The position numbers and the translations under genes were made by a program. Under the pieces are notes generated by a model that ran no database searches, was not told where the DNA came from, and was given only the letters and a program-made list of their open reading frames with translations. A stretch of DNA of 64,000 bases from Streptomonospora salina. Its GTDB lineage: Bacteria > Actinomycetota > Actinomycetes > Streptosporangiales > Streptosporangiaceae. Of the stretch, positions 15,858 to 25,904 are shown piece after piece (the stretch's first letter is position 1; the number at the start of each line of letters is the position of its first letter). The DNA is taken from contig NZ_JACHLY010000001.1 of NCBI RefSeq assembly GCF_014204715.1, positions 1,302,001-1,366,000 of the forward strand, read 5' to 3'.

Positions 15858-17621
15858 CTAGTCCTCGTCGTCGTCCCAGTCGGGCGCCATGTCGCGCGCG
15901 TACTGGATGTTGTCGTTGCTGGTTCCGGGACCGACCATGGGCCAGACCATCGCGTCGTGGTTGACGGAGAAGTCCACGACCGCCGGCGCGTCCTCGACGG
16001 CCATCGCCTTGTCGATCGCGGCGTCGACGTCCTCGGCCCGCTCGCAGCGCAGCCCGACACAACCGTACGCTTCGGCCAGGCGCACGAAGTCGGGAACGCG
16101 GACCTTCTCGTCGCGCGGCGCGGTCTGCAGGTCGGTGTTGGAGTAGCGGCTCTCGTAGTAGAGGGTCTGCCACTGGCGGACCATGCCGAGATTGCCGTTG
16201 TTGACGACGGCGACCTTGATCGGGATCTGCTCGATAGCGGCGGTGGCCAGCTCCTGACTGGTCATCTGGAAGCAGCCGTCGCCGTCGACGGCCCACACGG
16301 TGCGGTCGGGGTCGCCGACCTTGGCGCCGATCGCGGCGGGCACGGAGAAGCCCATGGTGCCCAGGCCGCCGGAGTTGACGAATGTGCCGGGCTTCTCGTA
16401 GCCGATGAACTGGGCGGCCCACATCTGGTGCTGGCCGACGCCGGCGACGTAGGTCGCGTCGGAGCCGACGTTCGCGCCGAGGCGCTCGATGACCTGCTGC
16501 GGGGAGAGGGTGCCGTCGTCGGGCGCGTCGTAGCCCAGCGGGTAGACCTCGCGCAGCCGGTCCAGCTGCGACCACCAGGCCTCGTACTCGCCCTGGAGGC
16601 CGGAGGCCTGGTCGTTGCGCACCGCCACGACCAGGTCGGCGATGACCTCGCGGCAGTCGCCGACGATGGGCACGTCGGCGTGGCGGTTCTTGGAGATCTC
16701 GGCGGGGTCGATGTCGGCGTGGACGATCTTGGCGTCGGGGGCGAAACTGTCGAGCCGCCCGGTGACGCGGTCGTCGAAGCGGGCTCCCAGAGCGACGATC
16801 AGGTCGGCCCTCTGCAGCGCCCCCACGCCCGCGACGGTGCCGTGCATCCCCGGCATGCCGACGTTCTGCGGATGGCTGTCGGGGAAGACGCCGCGCGCCA
16901 TGAGCGTGGTGGTGACCGGAGCCCCGGTCAGCTCGGCCAGCACGCGCAGCTCCTGTGCGGCGCCCGACCGCACCACGCCGCCGCCGACGTAGAAGACGGG
17001 CCGGTGTGCCTCGGCGATCATCCGGGCGGCTTCGCGCACCTGCTTTCCGTGCGGCTTGGTGACCGGCCGGTACCCGGGCATGTCCAGCTTCTGCGGCCAG
17101 GCGAACCCGGTGGTGGCCTGCAGCGCGTCCTTGGCGATGTCGACGAGGACGGGTCCGGGGCGCCCGGAGGAGGCGATGTGGAAGGCCTCGGCGATGGTGC
17201 GCGGTATGTCCTCGGCGCGCTTGACCAGGAAGTTGTGCTTGGTGATGGGCATCGTGATGCCGCAGATGTCGGCTTCCTGGAATCCGTCGGTGCCGATCAT
17301 CGGGGTAGCCACCTGCCCGGTGATGGCGACCATGGGCACCGAGTCCATGTGGGCGTCGGCGAGAGGGGTCACGAGGTTGGTCGCACCGGGGCCGCTGGTG
17401 GCCATGCAGACACCGGGGCGCCCGGTGGCGTAGGCGTAGCCCTCGGCTGCGTGGCCGGCCCCCTGCTCATGGCGCATGAGGATGTGCCGCACGTTGGCCG
17501 AGTCGTAAAGGGGGTCGTAGGCGGGGAGGATCGCCCCGCCGGGGATCCCGAAAACCACGTCGACACCGGCATGCTCCAGTGACCTGATGAGCGATTGCGC
17601 TCCGGTCATCTGCTCGGTCAT
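15858..17621 (-). CDS. ilvB: Acetolactate synthase large (catalytic) subunit
   Basis: A 587-residue ThDP enzyme that makes 2-acetolactate from pyruvate, or 2-aceto-2-hydroxybutyrate from pyruvate and 2-oxobutyrate. Seen are [32 protein letters not shown] (catalytic Glu), [68 protein letters not shown] and VDGDGCFQM...NNGNLGMV (the ThDP-binding GDG...NN). The ATG at 17621 lies 7 nt from AAGGA. A GTG one codon upstream (17624) is the alternative. Upstream is a leader peptide with Ile, Leu and Val codons and a terminator, so branched-chain attenuation is expected. Confidence 0.96.
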   Translation of the reverse strand: MTEQMTGAQSLIRSLEHAGVDVVFGIPGGAILPAYDPLYDSANVRHILMRHEQGAGHAAEGYAYATGRPGVCMATSGPGATNLVTPLADAHMDSVPMVAITGQVATPMIGTDGFQEADICGITMPITKHNFLVKRAEDIPRTIAEAFHIASSGRPGPVLVDIAKDALQATTGFAWPQKLDMPGYRPVTKPHGKQVREAARMIAEAHRPVFYVGGGVVRSGAAQELRVLAELTGAPVTTTLMARGVFPDSHPQNVGMPGMHGTVAGVGALQRADLIVALGARFDDRVTGRLDSFAPDAKIVHADIDPAEISKNRHADVPIVGDCREVIADLVVAVRNDQASGLQGEYEAWWSQLDRLREVYPLGYDAPDDGTLSPQQVIERLGANVGSDATYVAGVGQHQMWAAQFIGYEKPGTFVNSGGLGTMGFSVPAAIGAKVGDPDRTVWAVDGDGCFQMTSQELATAAIEQIPIKVAVVNNGNLGMVRQWQTLYYESRYSNTDLQTAPRDEKVRVPDFVRLAEAYGCVGLRCERAEDVDAAIDKAMAVEDAPAVVDFSVNHDAMVWPMVGPGTSNDNIQYARDMAPDWDDDED

Positions 17622-17669
17622 CACAAGATCCTTCGGAGAGGGCTCGTCGTCGGGAGGTGCTTGAGCAAC

Positions 17670-17702
17670 AAAAAACCCCCCACCGCCAGTGCGGTTGGAG
17701 GG
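17670..17702 (-). terminator. Attenuator terminator in the ilvB leader
   Basis: On the minus strand, CCTCCAACCGC and GCGGTGGGGGG form a stem with one mismatch and an ACTG loop, followed by six T (17670-17675). It lies 48 nt before the ilvB start. A preceding hairpin pairs 17731-17739 with 17704-17712, and its first arm overlaps the end of the leader peptide. Confidence 0.85.
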
Positions 17703-17723
17703 CGCGCGCAGCAGGAGACTCGG

Positions 17724-17777
17724 TCAGCTGGCTGCGCGCCGACCAAGTACGAGAATGAAGAAGAAGTCGCTCTGCAC
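17724..17777 (-). CDS. ilvB leader peptide
   Basis: A 17-residue frame, MQSDFFFILVLGRRAAS, starts at a GTG at 17777 and stops at 17724. The run Ile-Leu-Val-Leu (ATT CTC GTA CTT) supplies all three branched-chain control codons. The codons for RRA form the first arm of a 9-bp hairpin, as in the cimA leader. Ribosome stalling under branched-chain starvation should block that arm and favour read-through into ilvBNC. Leaders of this kind are known upstream of ilvB in actinobacteria. The assignment here is from sequence alone. Confidence 0.85.
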   Translation of the reverse strand: MQSDFFFILVLGRRAAS

Positions 17778-17829
17778 GGTCACAACAATGGCCGAGCGGA
17801 CATACGCCCGTCAACTGAAACGCAAACTT

Positions 17830-17846
17830 ATCTCACCATACGAGAC
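17830..17846. promoter_or_regulatory. Palindromic operator upstream of ilvB
   Basis: ATCTCA-CCATA-CGAGAC is the same 6-5-6 dyad as upstream of cimA, with two changes. It lies about 55-70 bp before the ilvB leader peptide. Downstream of it on the minus strand, TTGACG (about 17807-17812) and CATTGT about 18 bp further on could be the promoter. Confidence 0.5.
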
Positions 17847-18000
17847 ATCCGGATCATCATACGAGTGCGACCCAGGTCACAGGCATGCCTGTGCGCAGCG
17901 GGAATCGATCCGGGGGCATCGGAATTCCACTATTCGGCACCCCGCGGGCATTGTGCATGATTCTTCGGGATCGCCCGAAGGTTCCCCGCGGGCCCCGCCG

Positions 18001-18033
18001 CCGGTGTCCGCCGCCACGCGCGGCGGACACCGG
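18001..18033. terminator. Perfect hairpin after the GGDEF/EAL gene
   Basis: CCGGTGTCCGCCG (18001-18013) and its exact complement (18021-18033) flank a 7-nt loop. It is 50 nt past the stop of the minus-strand gene at 18083 and upstream of the ilvB promoter region. There is no T tract. It is probably a GC-type terminator that keeps transcription out of the ilvB regulatory region. Confidence 0.55.
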
Positions 18034-18082
18034 CGGCGGTACGCGCCGCACGGAACCGCACAGCGCCGCACCGGCGGAAGCC

Positions 18083-20785
18083 CTACAGCGGTATACCCGC
18101 CTCGCCGCCCACGAGAGCCTCCACGCCCTCGGCCACCATGGGGCGGGCCACCAGGAAGCCCTGACCGTACCCGCAGCCCATCGTGCGCAGCTGCTCCAGC
18201 TGCTCGCTGCGTTCGATGCCCTCGGCGACCACCTGGACGCCCAGGTCCTGGCCGAGCCGGATGATGGTGTGGGTCAGCAGGGTGACGGTGCCGTCGTCGC
18301 CCAAGTCCCGGATGAACGACGGGTCGATCTTGATGGTGTCCACCCGCAGCTCGCGCAGATGCGCCAGCGACGCGTACCCCATCCCGAAGTCGTCGATGGC
18401 CAGGCGCACGCCCAGCCGCCGCAGCTCGGCAAGCCGCTCCACGGCCTCGCCCTGGCCCTCCAGCACGACCTCCTCGTCGACCTCCATGGTCAGCACCTCG
18501 GCGGGCAGCCCGCTGTCGGCGAGCACCCCGGCGACCGTCTCGACGAACCGCGGCGCCAGGACCTGCTTCACCGACAGGTTCACCGACAGCGTGATGTCCC
18601 ACTCCGAGGCGCGCCACAGCGCGACCTTCGCGCAGGCCTCACGCAGGATCCACTCCCCCAGCGGCGCTATCAGCCCCGATTCCTCGGCCGGACCGATGAA
18701 CCCCTCCGGAAGCACCCGCTCGCCGCCGTGCTGCCAGCGCACCAGCGCCTCCACGCCGGTCACCTGGGAACTCTCCAGATCCACCACCGGCTGGTACTCC
18801 AGCAGGAACTCCCCGTTGGCCAGCGCCTGGCGCAGCTGCGTCTGCAGCTCCAGCCGGCCCACCACCTTGGCGTGCATGTCGGCGGCGTAGATCTCCAAAC
18901 GGCCGCCGCCGCCCAGCTCCTTGGCCCGGGCCAGCGCCATGTCGGCGTTGCGCAGCAGCTCGCCGCTCTCCGTACCCGGCTCGGCGAACGCCACCCCCGC
19001 GCTCGCCGACAGCACCACCTCGCGGTCGGCCACCTGGAACGGGTCGGCGCTGATCGCCCGCACCAGCCGCTCGGCGAAATCCACGATGTGCTGTGCGGTG
19101 GAGCTGTGCTCGATCAGCACGGCGAACTCGTCGCCGCCCCACCGCGCCAGAGTGAACCCGGAGTCGGTGGTGGCGCGCAGCCGCCGCCCCGCCTGGGCGA
19201 GCAGGTAGTCGCCGAACGTGTGCCCGGCGGAGTCGTTGACCGCGGTGAACCCGTCCAGGTCGAGGAAAACCGCCGCGATCTCCCCGCCGCCCTGGCCGCG
19301 CTCGCGGCGCACCAGCACCTCGCGCGCACGCTCCTCCAGGTAGGCGCGGTTGGGCAGGCCGGTGATCCCGTCGTGGAAGGTGAGGTGGTTGACCTGGTCC
19401 TCCAGCGCCACCTGGGTGCTGATGTCGCGCGTGGTCACCAGCAGCCGGTCGGGCTCGCCGGGCTGCTCGTACAGCGAGGCGGTGGACTCGGTGTGCCGCC
19501 AGGTGCCGTCGCCGGCGCGCACCCGCAGCCGCAGGTGGATGCCCTCGCCGCCGCTGCGGTCGAACGACGCCATCGTCCGCTCGACCCGCGGCAGGTCCTC
19601 CGGGTGCACGATCGACGTGACGGGGTCGGTGAGCACGTCGTCGAGCCGATAACCGAACGCCTCGGCCGCCCCCGGGCTCACGTAGAAGATCCGGCCGTCG
19701 AAGTCGAGGATCAGGATGACGTCGCCGCTGTTCTTGGCGAGCTCGTGGAAGTGCTGTTCGCGAGTGTGCACCATCCGCGACAGCGTCGCGTTCTCCTCCA
19801 GCAGCCCGCTCATCCGCACCAGCAGCACCACCACCGCCGAACCGGCAGCCAGCGGCAGCACCGCCGCCAATCCGTCGACGCGCAGCGCCCCGATGGTCAG
19901 CACCACCGCGGCCACGAACAGCGCGCCGAACGCGGCGATCTCGGGGGCGAAGCGGTAGAGCCCGCGCCCGGTGATCGTGCGCGGGCGGGCTCCGGCGCGA
20001 TCACGGACCAGCCACGGCAGGCTGCCCAGCAGGGCGAAGCCCAGGAACCGCACCGGGTACTCGATGCCGCCCGCGGGCAGCATCCCGGTCAGCCGCGTCA
20101 CCGCGCCGATGAGGTCGGCGCCGCAGATGATCACGAACGCGCCGATCGCCAGCAGTACCGCGCGGCGGGTGCTGTGCGGCGACGTGAACACCAGCGGAGC
20201 CAGCAGGCACAGCACGACGATGTCGGCCACCGGGTAGACCAGCGCGAAGGCGAGGAACCCCCCGCTTTGACCCAGCTCGCTGTACAGGGGCGCGAACAGC
20301 AGCAGCCACACGATCGAGAACAGGGCCGCGGCGCACACGTAGCTGTCGGTGACGTGGCGGATGACCGGCCGGAAACCGCGCGGCAGCGGCGCGAAGCGGG
20401 TGAACCCCGCGACGAACAGCGGCAGGGCGACCAGCGAGAACAGGTCGCCCAAGCTCAGCGAGACCGCCGCGTCGGTACTCAGCAGGCCGGTGACGGCGTA
20501 GACGAGCGCGCCGGCGCTCCAGGCCGCCGCGGCGAACCCGAGCAGGCGCAGCGCCCCCGCGCCGTCGGCGCCCTCGGAGTCGGCCTCGCTGTCGGCATCC
20601 GTGATCGTCCTGCGGCGCGACGCGTACAGCAGTGAAACGGCGGCGCCCGCCGCCGCGACGGCGGGGGGCCACGACCCCAGCCATGCGGTCAGTGTGGTCT
20701 CGCCGACGCCGACGAGCGCGCCCAGCGCGTAGACGAGCGCGAGGACGACGATGGCTCCCAGCCAGATGCGCGAATCGGCCTTCAT
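18083..20785 (-). CDS. Membrane PAS-GGDEF-EAL cyclic-di-GMP protein
   Basis: A 900-residue protein. The first about 330 residues hold roughly ten hydrophobic helices (from WLGAIVVLALVYALGALVGVG to AAVLPLAAGSAVVVLLVRMSG). A PAS sensor domain follows (HFHELAKNSGDVILILD, GYRLDDVLTD, RVRAGDGTWRHTEST). The diguanylate cyclase domain is intact ([27 protein letters not shown]) but has no RxxD inhibitory site five residues before GGDEF. The EAL domain has VEALVRW, SVNLSVKQ, TMEVDEEV (usual E-I-T-E), DDFGMGYASL, IKIDPSFI, VAEGIE and GYGQGF, so phosphodiesterase activity is plausible. It may make or degrade c-di-GMP in response to a signal at the PAS or membrane domain. The ATG at 20785 has GGGAG 7 nt upstream. 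Confidence 0.92.
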   Translation of the reverse strand: MKADSRIWLGAIVVLALVYALGALVGVGETTLTAWLGSWPPAVAAAGAAVSLLYASRRRTITDADSEADSEGADGAGALRLLGFAAAAWSAGALVYAVTGLLSTDAAVSLSLGDLFSLVALPLFVAGFTRFAPLPRGFRPVIRHVTDSYVCAAALFSIVWLLLFAPLYSELGQSGGFLAFALVYPVADIVVLCLLAPLVFTSPHSTRRAVLLAIGAFVIICGADLIGAVTRLTGMLPAGGIEYPVRFLGFALLGSLPWLVRDRAGARPRTITGRGLYRFAPEIAAFGALFVAAVVLTIGALRVDGLAAVLPLAAGSAVVVLLVRMSGLLEENATLSRMVHTREQHFHELAKNSGDVILILDFDGRIFYVSPGAAEAFGYRLDDVLTDPVTSIVHPEDLPRVERTMASFDRSGGEGIHLRLRVRAGDGTWRHTESTASLYEQPGEPDRLLVTTRDISTQVALEDQVNHLTFHDGITGLPNRAYLEERAREVLVRRERGQGGGEIAAVFLDLDGFTAVNDSAGHTFGDYLLAQAGRRLRATTDSGFTLARWGGDEFAVLIEHSSTAQHIVDFAERLVRAISADPFQVADREVVLSASAGVAFAEPGTESGELLRNADMALARAKELGGGGRLEIYAADMHAKVVGRLELQTQLRQALANGEFLLEYQPVVDLESSQVTGVEALVRWQHGGERVLPEGFIGPAEESGLIAPLGEWILREACAKVALWRASEWDITLSVNLSVKQVLAPRFVETVAGVLADSGLPAEVLTMEVDEEVVLEGQGEAVERLAELRRLGVRLAIDDFGMGYASLAHLRELRVDTIKIDPSFIRDLGDDGTVTLLTHTIIRLGQDLGVQVVAEGIERSEQLEQLRTMGCGYGQGFLVARPMVAEGVEALVGGEAGIPL

Positions 20786-21832
20786 CGCAGCGCTCCCGAA
20801 CATGCGCTGAAGGCCGGGTGGGCGGCGGGTCCCACCGCGGCAACCGTGATCATCACTGGTAGGGCGCCTCGTTCGCGGCTTGCGGGCCGCGGCGAAGGCA
20901 CCCGCCTCCTTCCGGAATGCGTGCCCTGTACGAGTCGTGCGGACCGTCTCGGCCCTGCAGGGCGGATCTGGGGGATGACCGGGGGCGCACCCCCGGAGGA
21001 CGCCGCAGCGGCCTGCGCGTGCGGCCGGTCGTGTGCCGCCGCGCACCGGGCCCGTGCCCGGCCCGCCCCGCAGGGCAGGAGGTGCGGTAAGGGCGCCCGG
21101 ATGCCGGCGCGTTCGGCGAAGCGGTCAACGAAGGGCTCCTCCTCCCGCACGGCCGGCGCGCGACAGCCGGGTCCGGCCCGCGGGGCCGGGCCGCGGTCTC
21201 GGGGCCCGCCCTGTCCGGCGCCGGGGCGTCGACGGCGGGAACCGGCGATGTCGCCCCGGGCCGCCCGCTCCGCGACGGGGAGCGGCTCGGGCACGCCGCC
21301 GGGACGCCGAATCGCCGACCGCGCGACCGCCGGTGCCTCCGGTTCCCGCGCAGTCAGGCTAGTCACCCAAGGTCACGATGAGGTAGAGATGCAGCAGAGA
21401 CACGGCGACAACCCGGTCACCGTCCGTGATACACCCACGTCGCGCGGCAGACACGCGCCCACCGCCGCGGCACTCCCCGTGTTCAACGGCTCCCCCTGGT
21501 TTCCCGCAACCGTGCACAGCTCGGCGGCTCCCCCGAACCGGTCGTCCTACCGCGTCCGCCGCGTAGCGGGCTCGCGTGAAACCGGCACGCCGCCGACGCG
21601 GTCGGCCGTCCGGCCCCGCCCGGGCGGACGCTACCGCTCCCGCGACGCGGATGCGACTTCCGCCACCGGCCCCGGGCGGACGGACACACCCCCGGCCTCT
21701 CTAGGACGCGGACACGGCCGCCGGCATCCCCCACCCGCGGCCCCGGAGACGAGGCCGTGTCGACCGCGTGCCGCGGACGTGCAGCCGAACCTGGGCGCCC
21801 ACCTCCGCCGCCGCTCCCGGAAGGCCGGGCAA
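20786..21832. other. Long intergenic region with no supported gene
   Basis: Just over 1 kb between the GGDEF/EAL start and the palindrome after gatB. Every long frame is a Gly/Arg/Pro/Ala low-complexity shadow with no clear ribosome-binding site or family likeness. Around 21360-21450 the DNA is less GC-rich and has a short plus-strand frame from an ATG at about 21391 (MQQRHGDNPVTVRDTPTSRG), but it does not look coding further on. The promoter of the minus-strand gene should lie near 20790-20900. Confidence 0.45.
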
Positions 21833-21866
21833 CGGCGGCGTGCACCGCATGCGGTGCACGCCGCCG
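21833..21866. terminator. Perfect 34-bp palindrome after gatB
   Basis: CGGCGGCGTGCACCGC and its exact complement flank a central AT, so the whole 34 bp is its own reverse complement. It begins 13 nt past the gatB stop. A cruciform or RNA hairpin with a tiny loop would form. It is probably the gatB terminator, without a T tract. Confidence 0.6.
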
Positions 21867-21878
21867 GGTTCGGCACCG

Positions 21879-23429
21879 TCACTGGGCGCCGAGGCGCTCC
21901 AGGATCAGTTCACGGGCGCGACCGGCGTCGGCCTGCCCCTTCGTCGCCTTCATCACCGCGCCGACGAGCGCGCCGGCCGCCGCGACCTTCCCACCGCGGA
22001 CCTTGTCGGCGGCGTCGGGGTTGTCGGCGACGGCCTGGTCGACGGCGGCCCCCAGCGCGGAATCGTCGCTGACGACCTTCAGACCGCGCGCCTCGACCAC
22101 CGCGTCGGGATCACCCTCGCCGGCGAGCACACCTTCGACCACCTGGCGGGCGAGCTTGTCGTTGAGCGCGCCCTCAGCCACCAGAGCCGCCACACGGGCC
22201 ACCTGGCCGGGCGTGATCGCCAGCGCCGCCAACTCGACCTCGGCCTCCGTGGCACGGCGGGACAGCTCGTTGAGCCACCACTTGCGTGCCTCGTCCGGGG
22301 TGGCCCCGGCATCGACCGTGGCGGCGACGAGGTCGATCGCCCCGGCGTTGACCAGGTCGCGCAGCTCCTCGTCGGCGAGGCTCCACTCGGCCTTGACCCG
22401 GGCGCGCTTGGCGGCGGGCAGCTCGGGCAGCCCCGCGCGCAGCCGCTCGATCCACTCGCCACCGGGGGCGACCGGCACGAGGTCGGGATCGGGGAAGTAG
22501 CGGTAGTCCTGAGCCTCCTCCTTGCTTCGGCCCGATACGGAGCCTCCGGTGTTCTCCTGGAAGTGCCGGGTCTCCTGCACGACCCGCTCGCCCGCACCGA
22601 GGACGCCCGCCTGGCGCTCGATCTCCGAGCGCACCGCGCGCTCCACCGAGCGCAGCGAGTTGACGTTCTTGGTCTCGCTGCGCGTGCCCCACGCGTCGGC
22701 GCCGCGCGGCATCAGCGAGACGTTGACGTCGCAGCGCAGGGACCCCTCCTCCATGCGCACGTCGGAGATGCCCAGCGAGCGCACCAGGTCGCGCAACTCG
22801 GTGGCGTAAGCGCGGGCCGCCTCCGGGGCGAGGTCGCCGGTGTCCTCGATCGGCTTGGTGACGATCTCCAGCAGCGGGATGCCCGCACGGTTGTAATCGA
22901 CGATGGAGTAGTCGGCACCGTGGATGCGGCCGGTCGCGCCGCCCATGTGGGCGGTCTTGCCGGTGTCCTCCTCCATGTGCACACGCTCGATCTCCACCCG
23001 GATCTCGCGCGGGCCGTCGGGCGTGTCGACGGTGACGTCGAGGTAGCCGTCGGTGCACAGCGGCTCGTCGTACTGGGAGATCTGGTAGTTCTTCGGCATG
23101 TCGGGGTAGTAATAGTTCTTCCGCGCGAAGCGGCACCACGACGCCACCGAGCAGTTCAGCGCCAACCCCAGCCGGATCGCGCTCTCCACCGCGGTCCCGT
23201 TGACCACCGGCAGCGCCCCGGGCAACGCCAGGCACACCGGGCAGACCTGGGTATTGGGTTCGGCGCCGAAGGTCGTGGAGCAGGAGCAGAACATCTTCGA
23301 GGCCGTGCCCAGCTCGACATGGGTCTCCAGCCCCAACACCGGCTCATAGGAGCGCATCGCGTCGTCGAAGGCCACGGGGGCCGGACCGGCACCGCTCGTG
23401 GCAGGGCTACTCGTTACCGCGCCAACCAT
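21879..23429 (-). CDS. gatB: Aspartyl/glutamyl-tRNA amidotransferase subunit B
   Basis: A 516-residue subunit of GatCAB, which amidates Glu-tRNA-Gln (and Asp-tRNA-Asn). Conserved segments are [40 protein letters not shown] (the cysteine cluster), [71 protein letters not shown]-like [11 protein letters not shown], and [12 protein letters not shown]. The C-terminal YqeY-like tail ends [12 protein letters not shown]. The ATG at 23429 is chosen because homologues start about 25 residues before YEPVLGLE. gatA and gatC are about 4 kb upstream on the same strand. Two plus-strand surface-protein genes and a repeat array lie in between, so gatB must have its own promoter. Confidence 0.95.
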   Translation of the reverse strand: MVGAVTSSPATSGAGPAPVAFDDAMRSYEPVLGLETHVELGTASKMFCSCSTTFGAEPNTQVCPVCLALPGALPVVNGTAVESAIRLGLALNCSVASWCRFARKNYYYPDMPKNYQISQYDEPLCTDGYLDVTVDTPDGPREIRVEIERVHMEEDTGKTAHMGGATGRIHGADYSIVDYNRAGIPLLEIVTKPIEDTGDLAPEAARAYATELRDLVRSLGISDVRMEEGSLRCDVNVSLMPRGADAWGTRSETKNVNSLRSVERAVRSEIERQAGVLGAGERVVQETRHFQENTGGSVSGRSKEEAQDYRYFPDPDLVPVAPGGEWIERLRAGLPELPAAKRARVKAEWSLADEELRDLVNAGAIDLVAATVDAGATPDEARKWWLNELSRRATEAEVELAALAITPGQVARVAALVAEGALNDKLARQVVEGVLAGEGDPDAVVEARGLKVVSDDSALGAAVDQAVADNPDAADKVRGGKVAAAGALVGAVMKATKGQADAGRARELILERLGAQ

Positions 23430-23633
23430 CGCCGCAACCCGTTTCCTTATCCGAAATCCGTATCCGTAGGGGTCCGCACCGGCGGCCCCGGACGGGACCG
23501 CCCCGCAACCCGCGCGTCGCGGTCCCGCGGCGGCACAACCGCCGAGAGGTGCGCCGTGCCCGCCTGCGAGCAGGCCGCGGACCGCCCCTTGCAGCCTACC
23601 GATGCACGCGGAGGAGCGGGGACACGCCCGCCC

Positions 23634-23976
23634 GTCACCCACCACCACCCTTCGCACGAGACGCTCCGCGCCACCCCCACACCGGTCACCCACCACCACC
23701 CTTCGCAGGAGACGCTCCGCGCCACCCCCACACCGGTCACCCACCACCACCCTTCGCAGGAGACGCTCCGCGCCACCCCCACACCGGTCACCCACCACCA
23801 CCCTTCGCAGGAGACGCTCCGCGCCACCCCCACACCGGTCACCCACCACCACCCTTCGCACGAGACGCTCCGCGCCACCCCCACACCGGTCACCCACCAC
23901 CACCCTTCGCACGAGACGCTCCGCGCCACCCCCACACCGGTCACCCACCACCACCCTTCGCACGAGACGCTCCGCG
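23634..23976. repeat. 51-bp tandem repeat array, 6.7 copies
   Basis: Seven tandem units begin at 23634, 23685, 23736, 23787, 23838, 23889 and 23940, the last one 37 bp long. The units are almost identical. The only clear variant is one base (GCACGAG in units 1, 5, 6 and 7, GCAGGAG in units 2, 3 and 4), a grouping that points to recent expansion by slippage or unequal exchange. The period is a multiple of three, so five of the six frames stay open. On the minus strand one of them would repeat [17 protein letters not shown], but no start site supports it. The minus strand has clustered G runs (GGGTGGTGGTGGG and GTGGGGGTGG per unit) and could form G-quadruplexes. It lies 205 bp upstream of gatB and 226 bp upstream of the TQXA gene. 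Confidence 0.95.
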
Positions 23977-24201
23977 GTCCGCCCGTTCCCGCTGAGCGAT
24001 CGGCCGGACACGCACACGGGCCGCGATGTCACGGCCTGCGCACGATTCGACGTCACCTCGTCGCACATCCCCGGGCCGAGAGCCGGGACGCGGTTAATCT
24101 GAATGCGCTCGCGCAGGTCCGCCGGTATCCGGCGGCGCTCTGCACGCCCGTGCCCGCCCCGGTCCCGCACCGGCCCGCTCCTCGGGGAGGGATCGCGCCC
24201 C

Positions 24202-25425
24202 ATGCCCGGACTCGTGCGGCGATTCCTCGCCGCGGCCACCGCGGCGCTCGCCGTCGCGGCAGGCGTGCCCGCTCCGGCCACGGCCCAGGACCTGTCGCGT
24301 GTGGCGCCCGAGACCGAAAAGGGCGCCACACTCCGGCTCGACGGAGGCGAAGCCGCCACGACGTCGCTGTACCGGCTGACCGTGGACGGCGACGGCTCGG
24401 TCCAGGCCTACTGCGCCGACATCAGCACCAGCGTGAACAGCCAGGCGGCCTATGCCGAGGCCGAATGGGGCTCCGGCACGGCGCCGCAGGCCGACTCCTC
24501 CACACCGGGAGCGGTCGCCTGGATCACCGAGAACTCCTACCCGAACGTGGGGATGGAGCGGCTGCGCGAGGAGAGCGGTGTACGCGGCATCGGCCGGCGC
24601 CAGGCGATCGCCGCGACCCAAGCCGCGATCTGGCACCGCACGAACGGCGTCGAGCTCAAGCGCGGCTCCGAACGCGGGCCCGGAAACGCCGCGCAGATCA
24701 CCGGGCTCTACGACTACCTGGTGCGGGGGGCGCGGGCGCACACCGGCGAGGTACCGGCGTCCGCGCTGGAACTCGCGCCCGGCCGGATCGAGGGCGCCGA
24801 CCCGGACGCGCCGATCGGGCCGCTGACCGTGCACACCACCTCGCCCGGCCCGGTGGCGGTATGGGTGCAGGGCGCCGACGACGGACAGCTCACCGGCGCC
24901 GGGGGCCGCGCCCTCGACCTCGTCCAGGACGGCGAGGAGTTCTTCCTGGCGCTTCCCTCGGAGGCGCCGGCGGGCGTGGCCACCGTCTACGCGAAAGTGA
25001 CCGACGCCCGGATTCGGCCGGGCCGGCTGTTCGGCGGCAAGGACGGGGTCGAGACCCAGCCGCTGGTGACCGCCGGCTCCGCCGTATCCACGGCCACGGC
25101 CGCGGTCAAGGTCGACTGGGCGGCCCACACCGGCGCGACCGACGCGCAACCGGATCCCGCTCCCTCCGCGTCGGTACCCGCCACCGCCGCTGCGCCCGGT
25201 GTCGGCGGGTCCGCCTCGGCCGCGCCTTCGGCTCCGCCGACGCCGACGCCGACACCGCAGGCGTCGGCGTCGCCCAGCGGGGTGGTCGTCGCCGAGGACC
25301 GCCGCCCCGACGGACACCTCGCGCATACGGGCACGTGGCTGGGGCCCGTGATCGCCGCCGGGCTGATCCTCGTGGCCGCCGGCGCCGCGGGGCTGTATCT
25401 GGCTCGGCGGCGCCGCACGATGTGA
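24202..25425 (+). CDS. TQXA-domain surface protein with LAHTG sortase signal
   Basis: A 407-residue secreted protein. Residues 1-29 are a signal peptide ([20 protein letters not shown], then APATAQ). The next domain is a class I thioester domain: YCADIST supplies the cysteine and [13 protein letters not shown] the TQxA glutamine, which in this family form an internal Cys-Gln thioester that can bind host or surface amines. A second beta-rich domain follows (about 200-320), then a Ser/Pro/Thr/Ala linker. The C-terminus is LAHTG, a hydrophobic helix and RRRR, the form recognised by class E sortases. The ATG at 24202 follows GGGGAGG by 11 nt. A paralogue lies just downstream at 25905. Confidence 0.88.
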   Translation: MPGLVRRFLAAATAALAVAAGVPAPATAQDLSRVAPETEKGATLRLDGGEAATTSLYRLTVDGDGSVQAYCADISTSVNSQAAYAEAEWGSGTAPQADSSTPGAVAWITENSYPNVGMERLREESGVRGIGRRQAIAATQAAIWHRTNGVELKRGSERGPGNAAQITGLYDYLVRGARAHTGEVPASALELAPGRIEGADPDAPIGPLTVHTTSPGPVAVWVQGADDGQLTGAGGRALDLVQDGEEFFLALPSEAPAGVATVYAKVTDARIRPGRLFGGKDGVETQPLVTAGSAVSTATAAVKVDWAAHTGATDAQPDPAPSASVPATAAAPGVGGSASAAPSAPPTPTPTPQASASPSGVVVAEDRRPDGHLAHTGTWLGPVIAAGLILVAAGAAGLYLARRRRTM

Positions 25426-25904
25426 CGTTCGGCGTCGTTCCGGGAGTGGTTTCGGATGACAGAGTGGCCACCTGCGGCCAATGTTTCTCCGATTCCCGAC
25501 GGTCGGATGGCCGGTCGTCCTACCTGTTCCGCGCTCCGGCGGACCGGCGCCGAACACGAACACACAGGTCCCGGGCGGTACACGGGCCCTCGACGACCTC
25601 CGATACCCACGAACGCCCGGATAACGGACAGGGCAAAACAACTCCACTATCCCTGACGGAACGGGTTGGAAGACCCGAACCGGGTCGCTAGGATCAGCCC
25701 TGCGGTAGACGAGAAATCGCCGTCGCGGCCCCCGCTACCGTCCTCGGCGATCGACGCACCACGCCCCACGGCGTCCGATCCACGTCGGCCGAACACCGCA
25801 CCAGCCGTCGGCGTCGACGCGCCCCTGGTCGGCCGAACACCGTTCGCATCGCGAAGCGCGAACGCCGCATAGTCCGGTTTCCCCTATATCCACCGGGACA
25901 CGAT
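25426..25904. other. Intergenic region between the two TQXA genes
   Basis: 479 bp between codirectional paralogues, long enough for a separate promoter for the second gene. A 15-bp direct repeat GTCGGCCGAACACCG occurs at about 25784 and 25828. There is no hairpin with a T tract and no supported gene. Confidence 0.45.

Noticed and set aside
23447-23944. Minus-strand frame encoding [17 protein letters not shown] repeats
   Set aside because: There is no ribosome-binding site, the start lies inside the repeat and the amino-acid make-up is unlike a real protein. Treated as a DNA repeat, not a gene.
23634-23976. Possible CRISPR array
   Set aside because: Units are contiguous and identical, with no unique spacers, and no cas genes are in the window.
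21768-25691. A 1307-codon plus-strand frame spanning gatB, the repeat array and the TQXA gene
   Set aside because: It crosses two recognisable genes in the wrong frame. The repeat period is divisible by three, which keeps the frame open by chance.
25784-25842. 15-bp direct repeat between the TQXA genes
   Set aside because: Only two copies in GC-rich sequence and no nearby feature. Mentioned in the intergenic entry but not strong enough for a finding.
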